Shown in pieces: positions 31,015-40,075 of a DNA stretch of 64,000 bases (position 1 is its first letter; each line of letters opens with the position of its first letter). The translations under genes and the position numbers were made by a program. The stretch comes from Streptomyces durmitorensis. GTDB taxonomy: Bacteria; Actinomycetota; Actinomycetes; Streptomycetales; Streptomycetaceae. The notes beneath the pieces are model-generated. The model ran no database searches and had not been told where the DNA came from. It saw only the letters and a program-made list of their open reading frames with translations. The stretch is from contig NZ_CP097289.1 in assembly GCF_023498005.1 (NCBI RefSeq), positions 7,750,001 to 7,814,000 of the forward strand, written 5' to 3'.

Positions 31015-32226
31015 TCAGGACTTCGGGCCGGGAACCTTCGCGTCCGCGGGAGCGCTCGGCGTGGCCTCGCGGCTGTCCGTGCGCAGGACTCCCGCGAAGA
31101 CCGCGAGCCCGCAGGCGAGCACCGTCACCAGGCCGAAGGAGACCACCAGGCTCGTCGCGTCGGCGAGCGTGCCGATCGCGGACGGGGCGATCAGGCCCGA
31201 CGTGTACGTGATGGTGGCGACGCCCGCGATGGCCTGGCTCGGGTTCGGGCCGCTGCGCCCGGCAGCGGCGAACGCGAGGGGCACCACGACCGCGATGCCG
31301 AGCCCTAGCAGCGCGAACCCGCACATGGCGATCGCCGGATGCGGCGCCACCACGACAAGGAGTCCACCGAGCGCCGCGACCACGCCGCCCACACGCACCG
31401 TGCGGACCGAACCGAAGCGGTCCACCACGGCGTCGCCCGCGAGCCGCGCGATCGCCATGGTGAGCGTGAATCCGGTGGTGGACGCGGCGGCGACACCGGC
31501 CGAGCTGTCCAGGACGTCGCGCAGATAGACCGCCGACCAGTCCAGGCTCGCGCCCTCCGCGAAGACCGCGCAGAAGCCGACGGCGCCGATGAGCAGCGCC
31601 GACTTGGGCGGCAGCGAGAAGCGCGGCGGCGCCTCGTCCTCGGGCTCCGCCTGCAGGTCGAGCACGCCCTGGCAGGCGACCAGGCCGATCGCGGTGAGCG
31701 CCACGGCGGCAAGGGCGTGGTGCAGCCGGGCGTCCGCGCCGATGTGGGCGGCGACGGTGCCGGCCGCGGAGCCGATCAGGGCGCCGACGCTCCACATGCC
31801 GTGCAGGCCCGACATGATCGACTTCTTCATGCGGGTCTCGACCTCGACGCCCAGGGCGTTCATCGCCACGTCCGACATGCCCGCCGTCGCCCCGTACACG
31901 AACAGGGCCACGCAGAGCGTGAGGAGATCGGGCGCGAGCGAGGGCAGGATCAGGGCCATCGTCCACAGGGCGAGCAGCCCGCGCAGCGCCGTCCTCGCGC
32001 CGAAGCGGTGGCTGACCCAGCCCGCGAGCGGCATCGCCACGGAGGCGCCGATGGCCGGGAAGGCGAGCGCGAGGCCGAGAAGCCCGGCGCTGAGGTCGGC
32101 GTGCTCCTGGATCCAGGGCACGCGCGTCGCGAAGGAGCCGGTGACGGCGCCGTGCACGCAGAAGACGGCGGCCACGGCATACCGCGCCCGCTTCAACTGA
32201 CGTACGTCGTGGACCACTTCACTCAT
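31015..32226 (-). CDS. Major facilitator superfamily transporter
   Basis: The 403-residue transporter starts at ATG 32226 (MSEVVHDVRQLKRARYAVA); the upstream in-frame extension to 32337 would run over the ROK operator and is rejected. Twelve helices in two halves are seen, with AGWVSHRFGARTALRG and GDAVVDRFGSVRTVRVGG as the two MFS loop 2/3 motifs. The layout resembles sugar/fucose-type MFS proteins. It is divergent from a ROK regulator; the shared 98-bp region contains one clean palindrome, so the MFS is probably repressed by the ROK protein until its sugar appears. Confidence 0.9.
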   Translation of the reverse strand: MSEVVHDVRQLKRARYAVAAVFCVHGAVTGSFATRVPWIQEHADLSAGLLGLALAFPAIGASVAMPLAGWVSHRFGARTALRGLLALWTMALILPSLAPDLLTLCVALFVYGATAGMSDVAMNALGVEVETRMKKSIMSGLHGMWSVGALIGSAAGTVAAHIGADARLHHALAAVALTAIGLVACQGVLDLQAEPEDEAPPRFSLPPKSALLIGAVGFCAVFAEGASLDWSAVYLRDVLDSSAGVAAASTTGFTLTMAIARLAGDAVVDRFGSVRTVRVGGVVAALGGLLVVVAPHPAIAMCGFALLGLGIAVVVPLAFAAAGRSGPNPSQAIAGVATITYTSGLIAPSAIGTLADATSLVVSFGLVTVLACGLAVFAGVLRTDSREATPSAPADAKVPGPKS

Positions 32227-32274
32227 CGTTGCCCCGTCCCTCCCAAGGTGCCTCCCCGCTACGGCGACGTAAAC

Positions 32275-32295
32275 TATCAGGAACCCTGCCTGATA
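32275..32295. promoter_or_regulatory. ROK operator: TATCAGG-N7-CCTGATA
   Basis: This is a perfect 7-bp inverted repeat with a 7-bp spacer in the gap between the divergent MFS and ROK genes, 49 bp from the MFS start and 29 bp from the ROK start. The surrounding bases are AT-rich for this genome, fitting overlapping promoters. It is a strong candidate binding site for the ROK repressor. Confidence 0.7.
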
Positions 32296-32324
32296 AATAG
32301 CAGCTTTATGGAAGGATCCCCGGC

Positions 32325-33485
32325 ATGCCCGCATCACCGAGCACCGCCCGGGCCATCAACGACCGGCTCGCCCTGGGGCTCCTGCAGCGCGAAGGGCCGC
32401 TGACGGCCAACCAGTTGAAGCAGCTGACCGGCCTGTCGAGGCCCTCGGTCGCCGACCTGGTCGAGCGCCTCCAGGGCTCCGGCCTGATCGCGGTCGTGGG
32501 GGAGGCGGGTGCCCAGCGCCGGGGACCCAATGCCCGGCTGTACGGGATCGTCGCCGACCGGGCGCACCTCGCCGCGCTCGACGTACGCACCGGGGGCGTC
32601 TCCGTGGTCGTCACCGACCTGCTCGGCGCGGTGCTCGCCGAGGCCTCCGCGCCCATCGGCGGCGACACCGGCACCGGGGCCGCCGTCGAGCGCGCCGTCG
32701 CCCTCGTGGAGAGCACCGCGAAGGACGGCGGCGTCCAGCGGCTGCACACCGTGGCGATCGGCGCCCCCGGCCTCATCGACCCCGCCACCGGCGAACTGCG
32801 CGACACCACCTCGCTCCCCGCCTGGCACCGGCGCCTGGCGGGCGCCCTCCAGGAGCGGTTCCCCGCACGCGTGCTCGTGGAGAACGAGACCAACCTCGCC
32901 GCCCGCGCCGAACAGCGCGACGGCGCCGCCCACGACCGCGACACCTTCGTGCTCCTGTGGCTGGGCGAAGGCGTCGGCGCCGCCGTCGTGCTCGACGGAA
33001 GCCTGCGCCGCGGCGCGTCGGGCGGCACCGGGGAGATCGGCTTCCTGCCGGTGCCCGGCACGGACGTACTGCCCTCCGCCACCGGCTGCGAGGGCGGCTT
33101 CCACTCGCTGGCCTGCGCCGCCGCGCTCCGTGACCTCGGCGCCGAGCACGGGATCCTGGAGCCGGGCGCGAGCGCCGCCGACGTGGTGCGCCGCGCCGCC
33201 GAGACCGGCCACGGGGCCTACCTCGACGCGGCCGCCGACCGGATCGCCGTCGGCGCCGCCGCCATGGCCGCGATCCTGGACCCCGGCTGCGTGGTCCTGG
33301 GCGGCGAGATCGGCCGCGCGGGCGGCGACCCGCTCGCCACCCGCGTGGCGGAGCGCGTCGCCGCCATGTCACCGCTGCGCACCGAGGTGCGCGCGAGCGT
33401 GCTCGGCGGCTCCGCGGTACTGCGCGGCGCGCTGCTCGCCGCCAGGGACTCGGCGCAGGACGAGCTGTTCGGCCCGCGTCCCTAG
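32325..33485 (+). CDS. ROK-family transcriptional repressor
   Basis: The 386-residue protein has a winged-helix at about residues 12-60 (LLQREGPLTANQLKQLTGLS, then RPSVADLVERLQGSGL) followed by a ROK sugar-kinase-like domain with AIGAPGLIDPATGE, VENETNLAARAEQ and GEGVGAAVVLDGSLRRGASGGTGEIG. The zinc-binding CxCGxxGCxE loop is reduced to TGCEGGFHSLAC, so metal binding may be lost. It is divergent from an MFS transporter with a shared palindrome, so it is likely a sugar-responsive repressor of it. Confidence 0.92.
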   Translation: MPASPSTARAINDRLALGLLQREGPLTANQLKQLTGLSRPSVADLVERLQGSGLIAVVGEAGAQRRGPNARLYGIVADRAHLAALDVRTGGVSVVVTDLLGAVLAEASAPIGGDTGTGAAVERAVALVESTAKDGGVQRLHTVAIGAPGLIDPATGELRDTTSLPAWHRRLAGALQERFPARVLVENETNLAARAEQRDGAAHDRDTFVLLWLGEGVGAAVVLDGSLRRGASGGTGEIGFLPVPGTDVLPSATGCEGGFHSLACAAALRDLGAEHGILEPGASAADVVRRAAETGHGAYLDAAADRIAVGAAAMAAILDPGCVVLGGEIGRAGGDPLATRVAERVAAMSPLRTEVRASVLGGSAVLRGALLAARDSAQDELFGPRP

Positions 33486-33656
33486 GCCCTGGCCCAGCAG
33501 CGAGCAGCAGCAGCCAGGGGCCCGCGCTCAGCGGGCCGGAACGGCGGCCGTCACCGCCGGTCAGGAGCCTGTCACGGGCTGCTGTGAGCCAGGCCACAGG
33601 GGTTCGCCCGTATGGGCGTCGATCAGGCGTGGCACACTGGCTACGTACCAAAAGCA

Positions 33657-33783
33657 GCGCACTCCGGGGTCGGTGTAATTCCGAACCGGCGGTTATAGTC
33701 CGCGACCCGGCCGCCTCCAGCGGTCGGTTGACCAGGTGAAACTCCTGGACCGACGGTGAAAGTCCGGATGGGAGGCAGTGCGC
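33657..33783 (+). ncRNA. FMN riboswitch (RFN element)
   Basis: The closing stem pairs GCGCACT (33657-33663) with AGTGCGC (33777-33783). Inside are the conserved RFN segments GGTGTAATTCCGAACCGGCG, GTTATAGTCCGCGACCC, GACCAGGTGAAACTCCTGG and GACGGTGAAAGTCCGGATGG. It binds FMN and shuts down the riboflavin operon. The 170-nt stretch to the ribD start at 33955 is the expression platform and contains hairpins at about 33828-33852 (GGGA/ACCCG pairing CGGGT/TCCC) and 33902-33917 (CTGTCG/CGACAG). A -10-like TACGTA lies at 33642. The region 33486-33656 before it shows no gene. Confidence 0.95.
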
Positions 33784-33954
33784 GGCGGGCGGGCATTCGT
33801 GCACGTCGCCGAGTGGCTTGTTTTTGGGATACCCGTCTCTTCGGGTTCCCAGGGAGAGGTCTCGTTTCCGGCGTCGCTCCCGATGCCGCAGTCCGTTCAT
33901 TCTGTCGTCATCGACAGGCCCCGGAGTCCGTGCCCTATGAGGCAGGAGGACCCG

Positions 33955-35073
33955 GTGGCCACCGCAGCCGCAGTCACAGCGAATGAGCACGAGCGTGCCG
34001 CCATGCGCCGCGCCGTCGAGCTCGCCGCCCTCGGACTCGGCTCCACCAGCCCGAACCCCGTCGTCGGATGCGTCATCATCGACGCCTCCGGACAGACTGT
34101 CGGCGAGGGCCACCACCAGCGCGCGGGCGGTCCCCACGCCGAGGTCCACGCCCTGCGCGCGGCCGGCGAACAGGCCCGTGGCGCCACCGCCCTGGTCACC
34201 CTCGAACCCTGCAACCACACCGGACGCACCGGCCCCTGCGCCCAGGCGCTCATCGACGCCGGGATCGCCCGCGTCGTCTACGCCGTCGGCGACCCGAACC
34301 CCGCCGCGACCGGGGGAGCGCAGCGACTGCGTACCGCCGGGGTCGACGTGGAGTCGGGCCTGTTCGAGGCCGAGGCCGCCGTGGGGAACGCCGCCTGGCT
34401 GACATCCGTGCGCCTCGGCCGCCCGCACATCACCTGGAAGTACGCCGCGTCGCTCGACGGCCGCATCGCCGCCGCCGACGGCAGCAGCCGCTGGATCACC
34501 TCCGCCGAGGCCCGCGCCGACGTCCACCGGCTGCGCGCCGAGTGCGACGCGGTCGTCGTCGGCTCCGGCACCCAGCGCGCCGACGACCCGCACCTCGCCG
34601 TGCGGGGCATCGAAGGCGCCGTCCAACCGCTGCGCGTCGTCGTCGACACGAACGGCACCGCCGTGGCACCCGGCGCCCGCGTCCTGGACGACGCGGCGCC
34701 CACGCTCGTCGCGGTCGCCGAGAACGTCACCCCGGAAGCCGAAACCGAAGCCGAGACGGTGCGACTCCCGCGCGCGGACGGCGGGTTGGACATCCCGGCC
34801 CTCCTCGGCGAACTCCACGCGCGCGGCGTGCGCTCCGTCCTCCTCGAAGGCGGGCCGACGCTCGCCGGTGCCTTCGTCGCCGCGGGCGCCGTCGACCGCG
34901 TCGTCGCCTATCTCGCCCCCGTCCTGCTCGGCGCGGGCCCCGCCGCCCTCGCAGGCGGCGGAATCACGACCATCACCGAAGCGTTGCGGCTCGACGTGAG
35001 CGAGACCGTCCGCATCGGCCCCGATCTGCGCGTCACCGCGACCCCCGTAGCCCTCGTATCGAAGGAGCACTGA
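33955..35073 (+). CDS. ribD: Bifunctional riboflavin deaminase/reductase RibD
   Basis: The 372-residue enzyme performs steps two and three of riboflavin synthesis from GTP products. GTG 33955 is preceded by a perfect AGGAGG at 5-nt spacing; the frame stays open further upstream through the leader but that part is untranslated. The deaminase zinc site is His61/Glu63 (GPHAEVHAL), Cys86 (LEPCNHTG) and Cys95 (TGPC). The reductase (about residues 150-372) shows WKYAASLDGRIAAADGSSRW and EGGPTLAGAF. It is the first gene of the FMN-riboswitch operon and ends one base before ribE. Confidence 0.96.
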   Translation: MATAAAVTANEHERAAMRRAVELAALGLGSTSPNPVVGCVIIDASGQTVGEGHHQRAGGPHAEVHALRAAGEQARGATALVTLEPCNHTGRTGPCAQALIDAGIARVVYAVGDPNPAATGGAQRLRTAGVDVESGLFEAEAAVGNAAWLTSVRLGRPHITWKYAASLDGRIAAADGSSRWITSAEARADVHRLRAECDAVVVGSGTQRADDPHLAVRGIEGAVQPLRVVVDTNGTAVAPGARVLDDAAPTLVAVAENVTPEAETEAETVRLPRADGGLDIPALLGELHARGVRSVLLEGGPTLAGAFVAAGAVDRVVAYLAPVLLGAGPAALAGGGITTITEALRLDVSETVRIGPDLRVTATPVALVSKEH

Positions 35074-35074
35074 A

Positions 35075-35722
35075 GTGTTCACCGGAATCGTCGAAGAGCT
35101 GGGCGAGATCACCGCCGTCGAGAACCTGGACGACGCCTCGCGCTTCCGTGTCCGTGGCCCCGTCGTCACCGAGGGCGCGAAGCACGGCGACTCCATCGCG
35201 GTCAACGGCGTCTGTCTGACGGTCGTGGAGCACGAGGGCGACGAGTTCACCGCCGACGTGATGGCCGAGACCCTGAACCGCTCCAGCCTGGGCGCCCTCG
35301 CGGCCGGATCGCGCGTCAACCTGGAACGCCCCACCGCGGTCGGCGACCGCCTCGGCGGACACATCGTCCAGGGGCACGTCGACGGCACCGGTGAGATCGT
35401 CGAGCGCAAGCCCTCCGAGAACTGGGAGATCGTCAAGGTCTCGCTCCCCGCGGACCTCTCCCGCTACGTGGTGGAGAAGGGTTCCGTCACCGTCGACGGC
35501 GTCAGCCTCACGGTGGTCGACGCCGGGCCCGACTACTTCACCATCAGCCTCATCCCCACCACCCTCGCCCTGACCACGCTCGGCATCAAGCAGCCCGGCG
35601 ACCCGGTCAACCTCGAGGTGGACATCATCGCGAAGTACGTCGAGCGGATGCTCGGCGACCGCGCCCACGCCGGATCCGCCGCCGCTCCCGCTCCCGCTCC
35701 CGCTCAGGAGGCCACGAAGTGA
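35075..35722 (+). CDS. ribE: Riboflavin synthase alpha chain
   Basis: The 215-residue enzyme dismutates two lumazines to riboflavin. It starts at GTG as [12 protein letters not shown] and contains the two lumazine-binding repeats, each with a characteristic segment: NGVCLTV with [13 protein letters not shown], and DGVSLTV with LIPTTL. The C-terminal tail is an Ala/Pro repeat ([11 protein letters not shown]). It lies one base after ribD and overlaps ribM by 4 bp. Some authors call this gene ribC or ribB. Confidence 0.95.
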   Translation: MFTGIVEELGEITAVENLDDASRFRVRGPVVTEGAKHGDSIAVNGVCLTVVEHEGDEFTADVMAETLNRSSLGALAAGSRVNLERPTAVGDRLGGHIVQGHVDGTGEIVERKPSENWEIVKVSLPADLSRYVVEKGSVTVDGVSLTVVDAGPDYFTISLIPTTLALTTLGIKQPGDPVNLEVDIIAKYVERMLGDRAHAGSAAAPAPAPAQEATK

Positions 35723-36366
35723 ACTGGCTCAACTCCGAAGCCTTCACGGCCTTCGGGCAGCACGTGATCTGGTCCGACATGGTGGGCAACACCGTCGGCC
35801 TGATCGCCCTCGCGCTCGGCTGGCGGCGCTCCATATGGACCTGGCCCGCCCAGTTCCTCTCGGGCGTCATCCTCGTCGGCGCGTACGCCTCCGCCCACCT
35901 CTCCGGCGGTGTCGGCAAGCAGCTGCTCGTCATCGGCGTGGCCCTGTGGGGCTGGCGCCTGTGGACCAACGGCAAGCAGCAGGCGCAGGACGGCTCCATC
36001 GCCGTCCGGTTCGCCACCTGGAAGGAACGCGGGGTGCTGCTCGGCGGCACGGCCGTCGGCACCCTCGCGGTCGGCGCCCTGTTCTCCGCCGTGCCCGACC
36101 TGTCCTGGAACCCCTGGCCCGACGCCTACATCTTCGTCGGCACCCTCGCCGCGATGGTCGCCCAGGCCCGCGGTCTGGTCGAGTTCTGGTTCGCCTGGCT
36201 CCTCGTCGACGTGGTCGGGGTACCGCTCGCGTTCAGCAGTGGCCTGGCCTTCTCCGGCCTCGTGTACGTCATCTACCTCGCTCTTGTCCTGTGGGGCATG
36301 CGCGACTGGTGGCTGCGGTCGCGTACCGCGTCCTCGCAGCCCGTCATGGAAGGAGCCCCGGCATGA
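35719..36366 (+). CDS. ribM: RibM-type riboflavin transporter (PnuC family)
   Basis: The 215-residue membrane protein has about seven helices and PnuC-family features: [48 protein letters not shown]. PnuC proteins carry vitamins; the subgroup encoded inside the actinobacterial riboflavin operon (RibM of S. davawensis and Corynebacterium) imports riboflavin and roseoflavin. Its place between ribE and ribBA, with 4-bp overlaps on both sides (ATGA), fits that. The FMN riboswitch should control it, so uptake and synthesis are shut off together. Confidence 0.92.
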   Translation: MNWLNSEAFTAFGQHVIWSDMVGNTVGLIALALGWRRSIWTWPAQFLSGVILVGAYASAHLSGGVGKQLLVIGVALWGWRLWTNGKQQAQDGSIAVRFATWKERGVLLGGTAVGTLAVGALFSAVPDLSWNPWPDAYIFVGTLAAMVAQARGLVEFWFAWLLVDVVGVPLAFSSGLAFSGLVYVIYLALVLWGMRDWWLRSRTASSQPVMEGAPA

Positions 36367-37661
36367 CTGCGGCACCTGTTTGGTACAGCACGGGTCACGA
36401 AGAAGACGCGTCGGACCTCGCCCTCGACCCCGTAGAGGCGGCCATCCGCGACATCGCCGCCGGGCGGCCCGTCGTGGTCGTCGACGACGAGGACCGCGAG
36501 AACGAGGGCGACCTCGTCATCGCGGCCGAGAAGGCGACGCCCGAGATCATCGCCTTCATGATGAGCGAGTGCCGCGGCCTGATCTGCGCGCCCATGGAGG
36601 GCGACGAGCTGGACCGCCTCCAGCTCCCGCAGATGGTCGAGAACAACACCGAGTCGATGCGGACGGCCTTCACCGTCTCCGTCGACGCGAGCGGCGCGCA
36701 CGGCGTCACCACCGGCATCTCGGCCGCCGACCGCGCCACCACGCTCCAGATGCTCGCCGCGGGCACCTTCGAGCCCGCCGACTTCGTGCGCCCCGGCCAC
36801 ATCTTCCCGCTGCGCGCCAAGTCCGGCGGCGTCCTGGTGCGCAACGGCCACACCGAGGCCGCCGTCGACCTGGCCCGGCTCGCGGGGCTGCGCCCGGCCG
36901 GCGCGATCGTCGAGATCGCGGGCGAGGACGGCACGATGCTCCGCCTGCCGGAGCTGATCCCGTTCGCCCGCAAGCACGGCCTGACGATCATCTCCATCGA
37001 GGACCTGATCGCCTACCGCAGCAGCTCCGAGCCGAAGGTCCGCCGCGAGGCCGAGGTCCGCCTGCCCACCGCCTTCGGCGACTTCGCGGCGTACGGCTAC
37101 CGCTCCACCGTCGACGGCGTCGAGCACGTCGCCCTCGTCCACGGCGAGGTCGGCGAGGGCGAGGACGTCCTGGTCCGCATCCACTCCGAGTGCCTGACCG
37201 GCGACGTCTTCCACTCCCTTCGCTGCGACTGCGGCCCGCAGCTGGAGGCGTCCATGCAGCGGATCACGGACGAGGGACGCGGCGTCGTGGTCTACCTCCG
37301 CGGCCACGAGGGGCGCGGCATCGGCCTGCTCTCCAAGCTGCGCGCCTACGAGCTCCAGGAGCGCGGCAGCGACACCCTGGACGCCAACCTGGAGCTCGGC
37401 CTGCCCGCCGACGCCCGGGACTACGGAGCGGGCGCGCGGATCCTGGACGACCTCGGCATCCGCAGCGTGCGCCTCATGACGAACAACCCCGACAAGACCG
37501 ACGCGGTGATCCGGCACGGCCTGAAGGTCACCGGACGCGAGCCCATGGCGGTCCAGGCGGGCGAGCACAACCTCCGGTACCTGCGCACCAAGCGGGACCG
37601 GATGGGGCACGACCTGCCCTGGCTCGACACCCCTGAGGTGTCCGCCTGCGGCAATCAATAA
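36363..37661 (+). CDS. ribBA: Bifunctional RibBA: DHBP synthase and GTP cyclohydrolase II
   Basis: The 432-residue fusion starts at ATG 36363, overlapping ribM by ATGA. The N-terminal DHBP synthase (about residues 20-220) shows the acidic metal site [13 protein letters not shown] (39-51) and [22 protein letters not shown]. The C-terminal GTP cyclohydrolase II shows the zinc cysteines in [28 protein letters not shown] and RLMTNNPDK. It supplies both precursors of riboflavin. A cyclohydrolase-only paralogue, if any, is not in the window. Confidence 0.96.
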   Translation: MTAAPVWYSTGHEEDASDLALDPVEAAIRDIAAGRPVVVVDDEDRENEGDLVIAAEKATPEIIAFMMSECRGLICAPMEGDELDRLQLPQMVENNTESMRTAFTVSVDASGAHGVTTGISAADRATTLQMLAAGTFEPADFVRPGHIFPLRAKSGGVLVRNGHTEAAVDLARLAGLRPAGAIVEIAGEDGTMLRLPELIPFARKHGLTIISIEDLIAYRSSSEPKVRREAEVRLPTAFGDFAAYGYRSTVDGVEHVALVHGEVGEGEDVLVRIHSECLTGDVFHSLRCDCGPQLEASMQRITDEGRGVVVYLRGHEGRGIGLLSKLRAYELQERGSDTLDANLELGLPADARDYGAGARILDDLGIRSVRLMTNNPDKTDAVIRHGLKVTGREPMAVQAGEHNLRYLRTKRDRMGHDLPWLDTPEVSACGNQ

Positions 37662-37670
37662 GTACCGGCA

Positions 37671-37700
37671 TACGAGAACAGACGAGAACAGTCGAGAACC
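37671..37700 (+). repeat. Three 10-bp direct repeats (CGAGAAC) before ribH
   Basis: CGAGAAC recurs at 37673, 37683 and 37693, one helical turn apart, in the 50-bp gap between ribBA and ribH. The last copy adjoins the AGGAG ribosome site. It is either a protein or RNA target, or slippage of a short sequence. Confidence 0.5.
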
Positions 37701-37711
37701 AGGAGAAGCGC

Positions 37712-38197
37712 GTGAGCGGCAAGGGTGCACCCGAACTGAGCGTGAAGAACTGCGGAGACCTGCGGGTCGCGGTGATCGCCGCCCAGTGGCACGAGAAGGT
37801 CATGGACGGCCTCGTCGACGGCGCGCTGCGCGCCCTGCACGAGCTCGGCATCGACGAGCCGACCGTCCTGCGCGTGCCCGGCAGCTTCGAGCTGCCGGTC
37901 GTCGCCAAGGTCCTCGCGGGCCGCGGCTACGACGCGATCGTGGCGCTCGGCGTCGTCATCCGCGGCGGAACCCCGCACTTCGAGTACGTGTGCCAGGGCG
38001 TCACCCTGGGCCTGACCCAGGTCACGGTGGACACCGGGGTGCCCGTCGGCTTCGGCGTCCTCACCTGCGACACCGAGGAGCAGGCCCTGGACAGGGCGGG
38101 CATCGAGGGCTCCCGCGAGGACAAGGGGCACGAAGCGGTCACCGCCGCCGTGGCCACCGCGACCACGCTGCGTACGATCTCCGAACCCTGGCGGTGA
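37712..38197 (+). CDS. ribH: 6,7-dimethyl-8-ribityllumazine synthase
   Basis: The 161-residue enzyme condenses DHBP with the ribityl pyrimidine. It starts at GTG 37712 after AGGAG. Conserved elements are [46 protein letters not shown] (catalytic His) and [17 protein letters not shown]. It is the last rib gene and lies 35 bp before hisE. Length and motifs are standard. Confidence 0.96.
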   Translation: MSGKGAPELSVKNCGDLRVAVIAAQWHEKVMDGLVDGALRALHELGIDEPTVLRVPGSFELPVVAKVLAGRGYDAIVALGVVIRGGTPHFEYVCQGVTLGLTQVTVDTGVPVGFGVLTCDTEEQALDRAGIEGSREDKGHEAVTAAVATATTLRTISEPWR

Positions 38198-38232
38198 GCG
38201 GGGGCGAGGAGCCGCGTAAAGTAAGCGACATC

Positions 38233-38505
38233 ATGTCCAAGAAGACTTTCGAGGAGCTCTTCACCGAGCTCCAGCACAAGGCCGCCAACGGCGACCCCGC
38301 CACGTCGCGCACCGCCGAGCTGGTCGACAAGGGCGTCCATGCCATCGGCAAGAAGGTCGTCGAGGAGGCCGCCGAAGTCTGGATGGCCGCCGAGCACGAG
38401 GGCAAGGAAGCCGCGGCCGAGGAGATCTCGCAGCTCCTCTACCACGTGCAGGTGATGATGGTCGCCCGCGGCATCTCCCTCGACGACGTGTACGCGCACC
38501 TCTGA
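38233..38505 (+). CDS. hisE: Phosphoribosyl-ATP pyrophosphatase
   Basis: The 90-residue enzyme hydrolyses phosphoribosyl-ATP to phosphoribosyl-AMP, the second step of histidine synthesis. ATG 38233 gives [14 protein letters not shown]. The MazG-like metal-binding helices are visible in [17 protein letters not shown] and [14 protein letters not shown]. In actinobacteria it is separate from HisI, as here. It lies between ribH and hisG. Confidence 0.95.
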   Translation: MSKKTFEELFTELQHKAANGDPATSRTAELVDKGVHAIGKKVVEEAAEVWMAAEHEGKEAAAEEISQLLYHVQVMMVARGISLDDVYAHL

Positions 38506-38558
38506 GCAGTACACCCTCCTCCACTCAACTCCCCCTGAACGCAAAGGAATCCTTCCTC

Positions 38559-39407
38559 ATGCTGCGCATCGCCGTCCCCAACAAGGGTTCACTGTCCGGA
38601 CCTGCGTCGGCGATGCTCCATGAGGCCGGATACCAGCAGCGCAAGGAGTCCAAGGAGCTCGTCCTCGTCGACCCCGACAACGAGGTGGAGTTCTTCTACC
38701 TGCGGCCCAAGGACATCGCGATCTATGTCTCGGCCGGCAAGCTCGACATCGGCATCACCGGTCAGGACCTCCTGATCGACTCCGGCGCGAACGCCGAGAC
38801 GATCCTGCCGCTGGGCTTCGCACGCTCCACCTTCCGCTTCGCCGCGAAGCCGGGCACCGCGAGCACCATCGCGGACCTCGCGGGCAAGACCGTCGCGACC
38901 TCGTACGAGGGCATCGTCGCCAAGCACCTCGCCGACAGCGGCATCGACGCCTCCGTCGTCCACCTGGACGGCGCCGTCGAGACCGCCATCGAGCTGGGCG
39001 TCGCCCAGGTCATCGCGGACGTCGTGGAGACCGGCACCTCGCTGCGCAACGCGGGCCTCGAGGTGTTCGGCGAGCCGATCATGAAGTCCGAGGCGGTCGT
39101 CATCCGGCGCACCGGCGCCGAGACCGACGACCCCAAGGTCGAGCAGTTCCTGCGTCGCCTGCAGGGCGTCCTGGTCGCCCGCGCCTACGTGATGATGGAC
39201 TACGACTGCCGGGCCGAGCACCTGGAGCAGGCCGTCGCCCTCACCCCGGGCCTCGAGTCGCCGACGATCTCGCCCCTGCACAACGAGGGCTGGGTCGCCG
39301 TCCGCTCCATGGTCCCGGCCAAGGAGGCCCAGCGGATCATGGACGACCTGTACGCCATCGGGGCGCGGGCCATCCTGACCACGGCCATTCACGCCTGCCG
39401 CCTCTGA
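38559..39407 (+). CDS. hisG: ATP phosphoribosyltransferase (long form)
   Basis: The 282-residue enzyme joins ATP and PRPP, the committed step of histidine synthesis. Its N-terminus is MLRIAVPNKGSLSGPA. The PRPP loop lies in IADVVETGTSLRNAGLEV and the KLDIGITGQDLL segment forms part of the substrate site. About 70 C-terminal residues (WVAVRSMVPAKEAQRIMDDL) form the ACT-like domain that senses histidine, as in the long hexameric form. It follows hisE after 53 bp. The stop overlaps the first possible start of the next gene. Confidence 0.96.
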   Translation: MLRIAVPNKGSLSGPASAMLHEAGYQQRKESKELVLVDPDNEVEFFYLRPKDIAIYVSAGKLDIGITGQDLLIDSGANAETILPLGFARSTFRFAAKPGTASTIADLAGKTVATSYEGIVAKHLADSGIDASVVHLDGAVETAIELGVAQVIADVVETGTSLRNAGLEVFGEPIMKSEAVVIRRTGAETDDPKVEQFLRRLQGVLVARAYVMMDYDCRAEHLEQAVALTPGLESPTISPLHNEGWVAVRSMVPAKEAQRIMDDLYAIGARAILTTAIHACRL

Positions 39408-39430
39408 TGACCCGGCAGGAGACCCCGGCC

Positions 39431-39877
39431 ATGAGCGACCAGACCGACATCCCCACCCTGCCCGTCACCTTCCGGCCGAAGCGGACCCGAGCCGTCCTGA
39501 TCACCGCGGGCGCCGCGATCTTCGTGGTCCTCACGGTGGTCTCCCTGCTCATCCCGACCCTCAGCTCGGGGGAGCGGCTCAGCTTCATCTTCACCGGCGC
39601 GCTGCTCTGGGGCGTGCTGATGCTCCTGAGCAGGCCCAAGGTCGTCGCCGACGAGTCCGGCGTGACCGTCGTCAACATCGCCACCAGCAGGCACCTGGCC
39701 TGGGCCGAGATCGTCCAGGTCAACCTGCGCCCCGGCGACCCCTGGGTGTTCCTCAACCTCAGTGACGGCACCAGCCTCCCGGCCATGGGCATCCAGCCGG
39801 GCATCGCCAAGCAGCGGGCCATCAGCGACGCCCGCGCCCTGCGCGCACTCGCCGACGCCCGCACCCCGCAGGGCTGA
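39431..39877 (+). CDS. PH-domain membrane protein
   Basis: The protein has 148 residues from ATG 39431, chosen because AGGAG precedes it; an ATG at 39407 overlaps the hisG stop but has no ribosome site. Two hydrophobic helices (VLITAGAAIFVVLTVVSLLI and FIFTGALLWGVLMLL) are followed by a bacterial PH fold with VVADESGVTVVNI, HLAWAEIVQVNL and DPWVFLNLSDG. It faces the cytoplasm at the membrane. The function is unknown. It is transcribed with hisE-hisG, though a metabolic link is doubtful. Confidence 0.85.
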   Translation: MSDQTDIPTLPVTFRPKRTRAVLITAGAAIFVVLTVVSLLIPTLSSGERLSFIFTGALLWGVLMLLSRPKVVADESGVTVVNIATSRHLAWAEIVQVNLRPGDPWVFLNLSDGTSLPAMGIQPGIAKQRAISDARALRALADARTPQG

Positions 39878-39907
39878 CGTATCGGGCCGGGTCTTGATTA
39901 ATCTGGT

Positions 39908-39937
39908 GGCGGGGCACGCATGGTGTGCCGCCCCGCC
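39908..39937 (+). terminator. Terminator-like hairpin after the riboflavin/his run
   Basis: GGCGGGGC (39908-39915) pairs with GCCCCGCC (39930-39937), 30 bp after the PH-domain gene. It probably ends the ribD-to-PH transcript. The rest of the gap up to 40075 shows no gene. Confidence 0.5.
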
Positions 39938-40075
39938 CCTGTCGGGCCCGCCCGGTCCACAGGGGCTCCTGCTACCCGAGGAGTGACTCCCTCCGGCGAT
40001 GGACGGTTCGTCCTGTAGTACATGCGCCGCCCCCTCCCGACATACCGGGACTGGACACACCAGGGAGGCGGCGGC

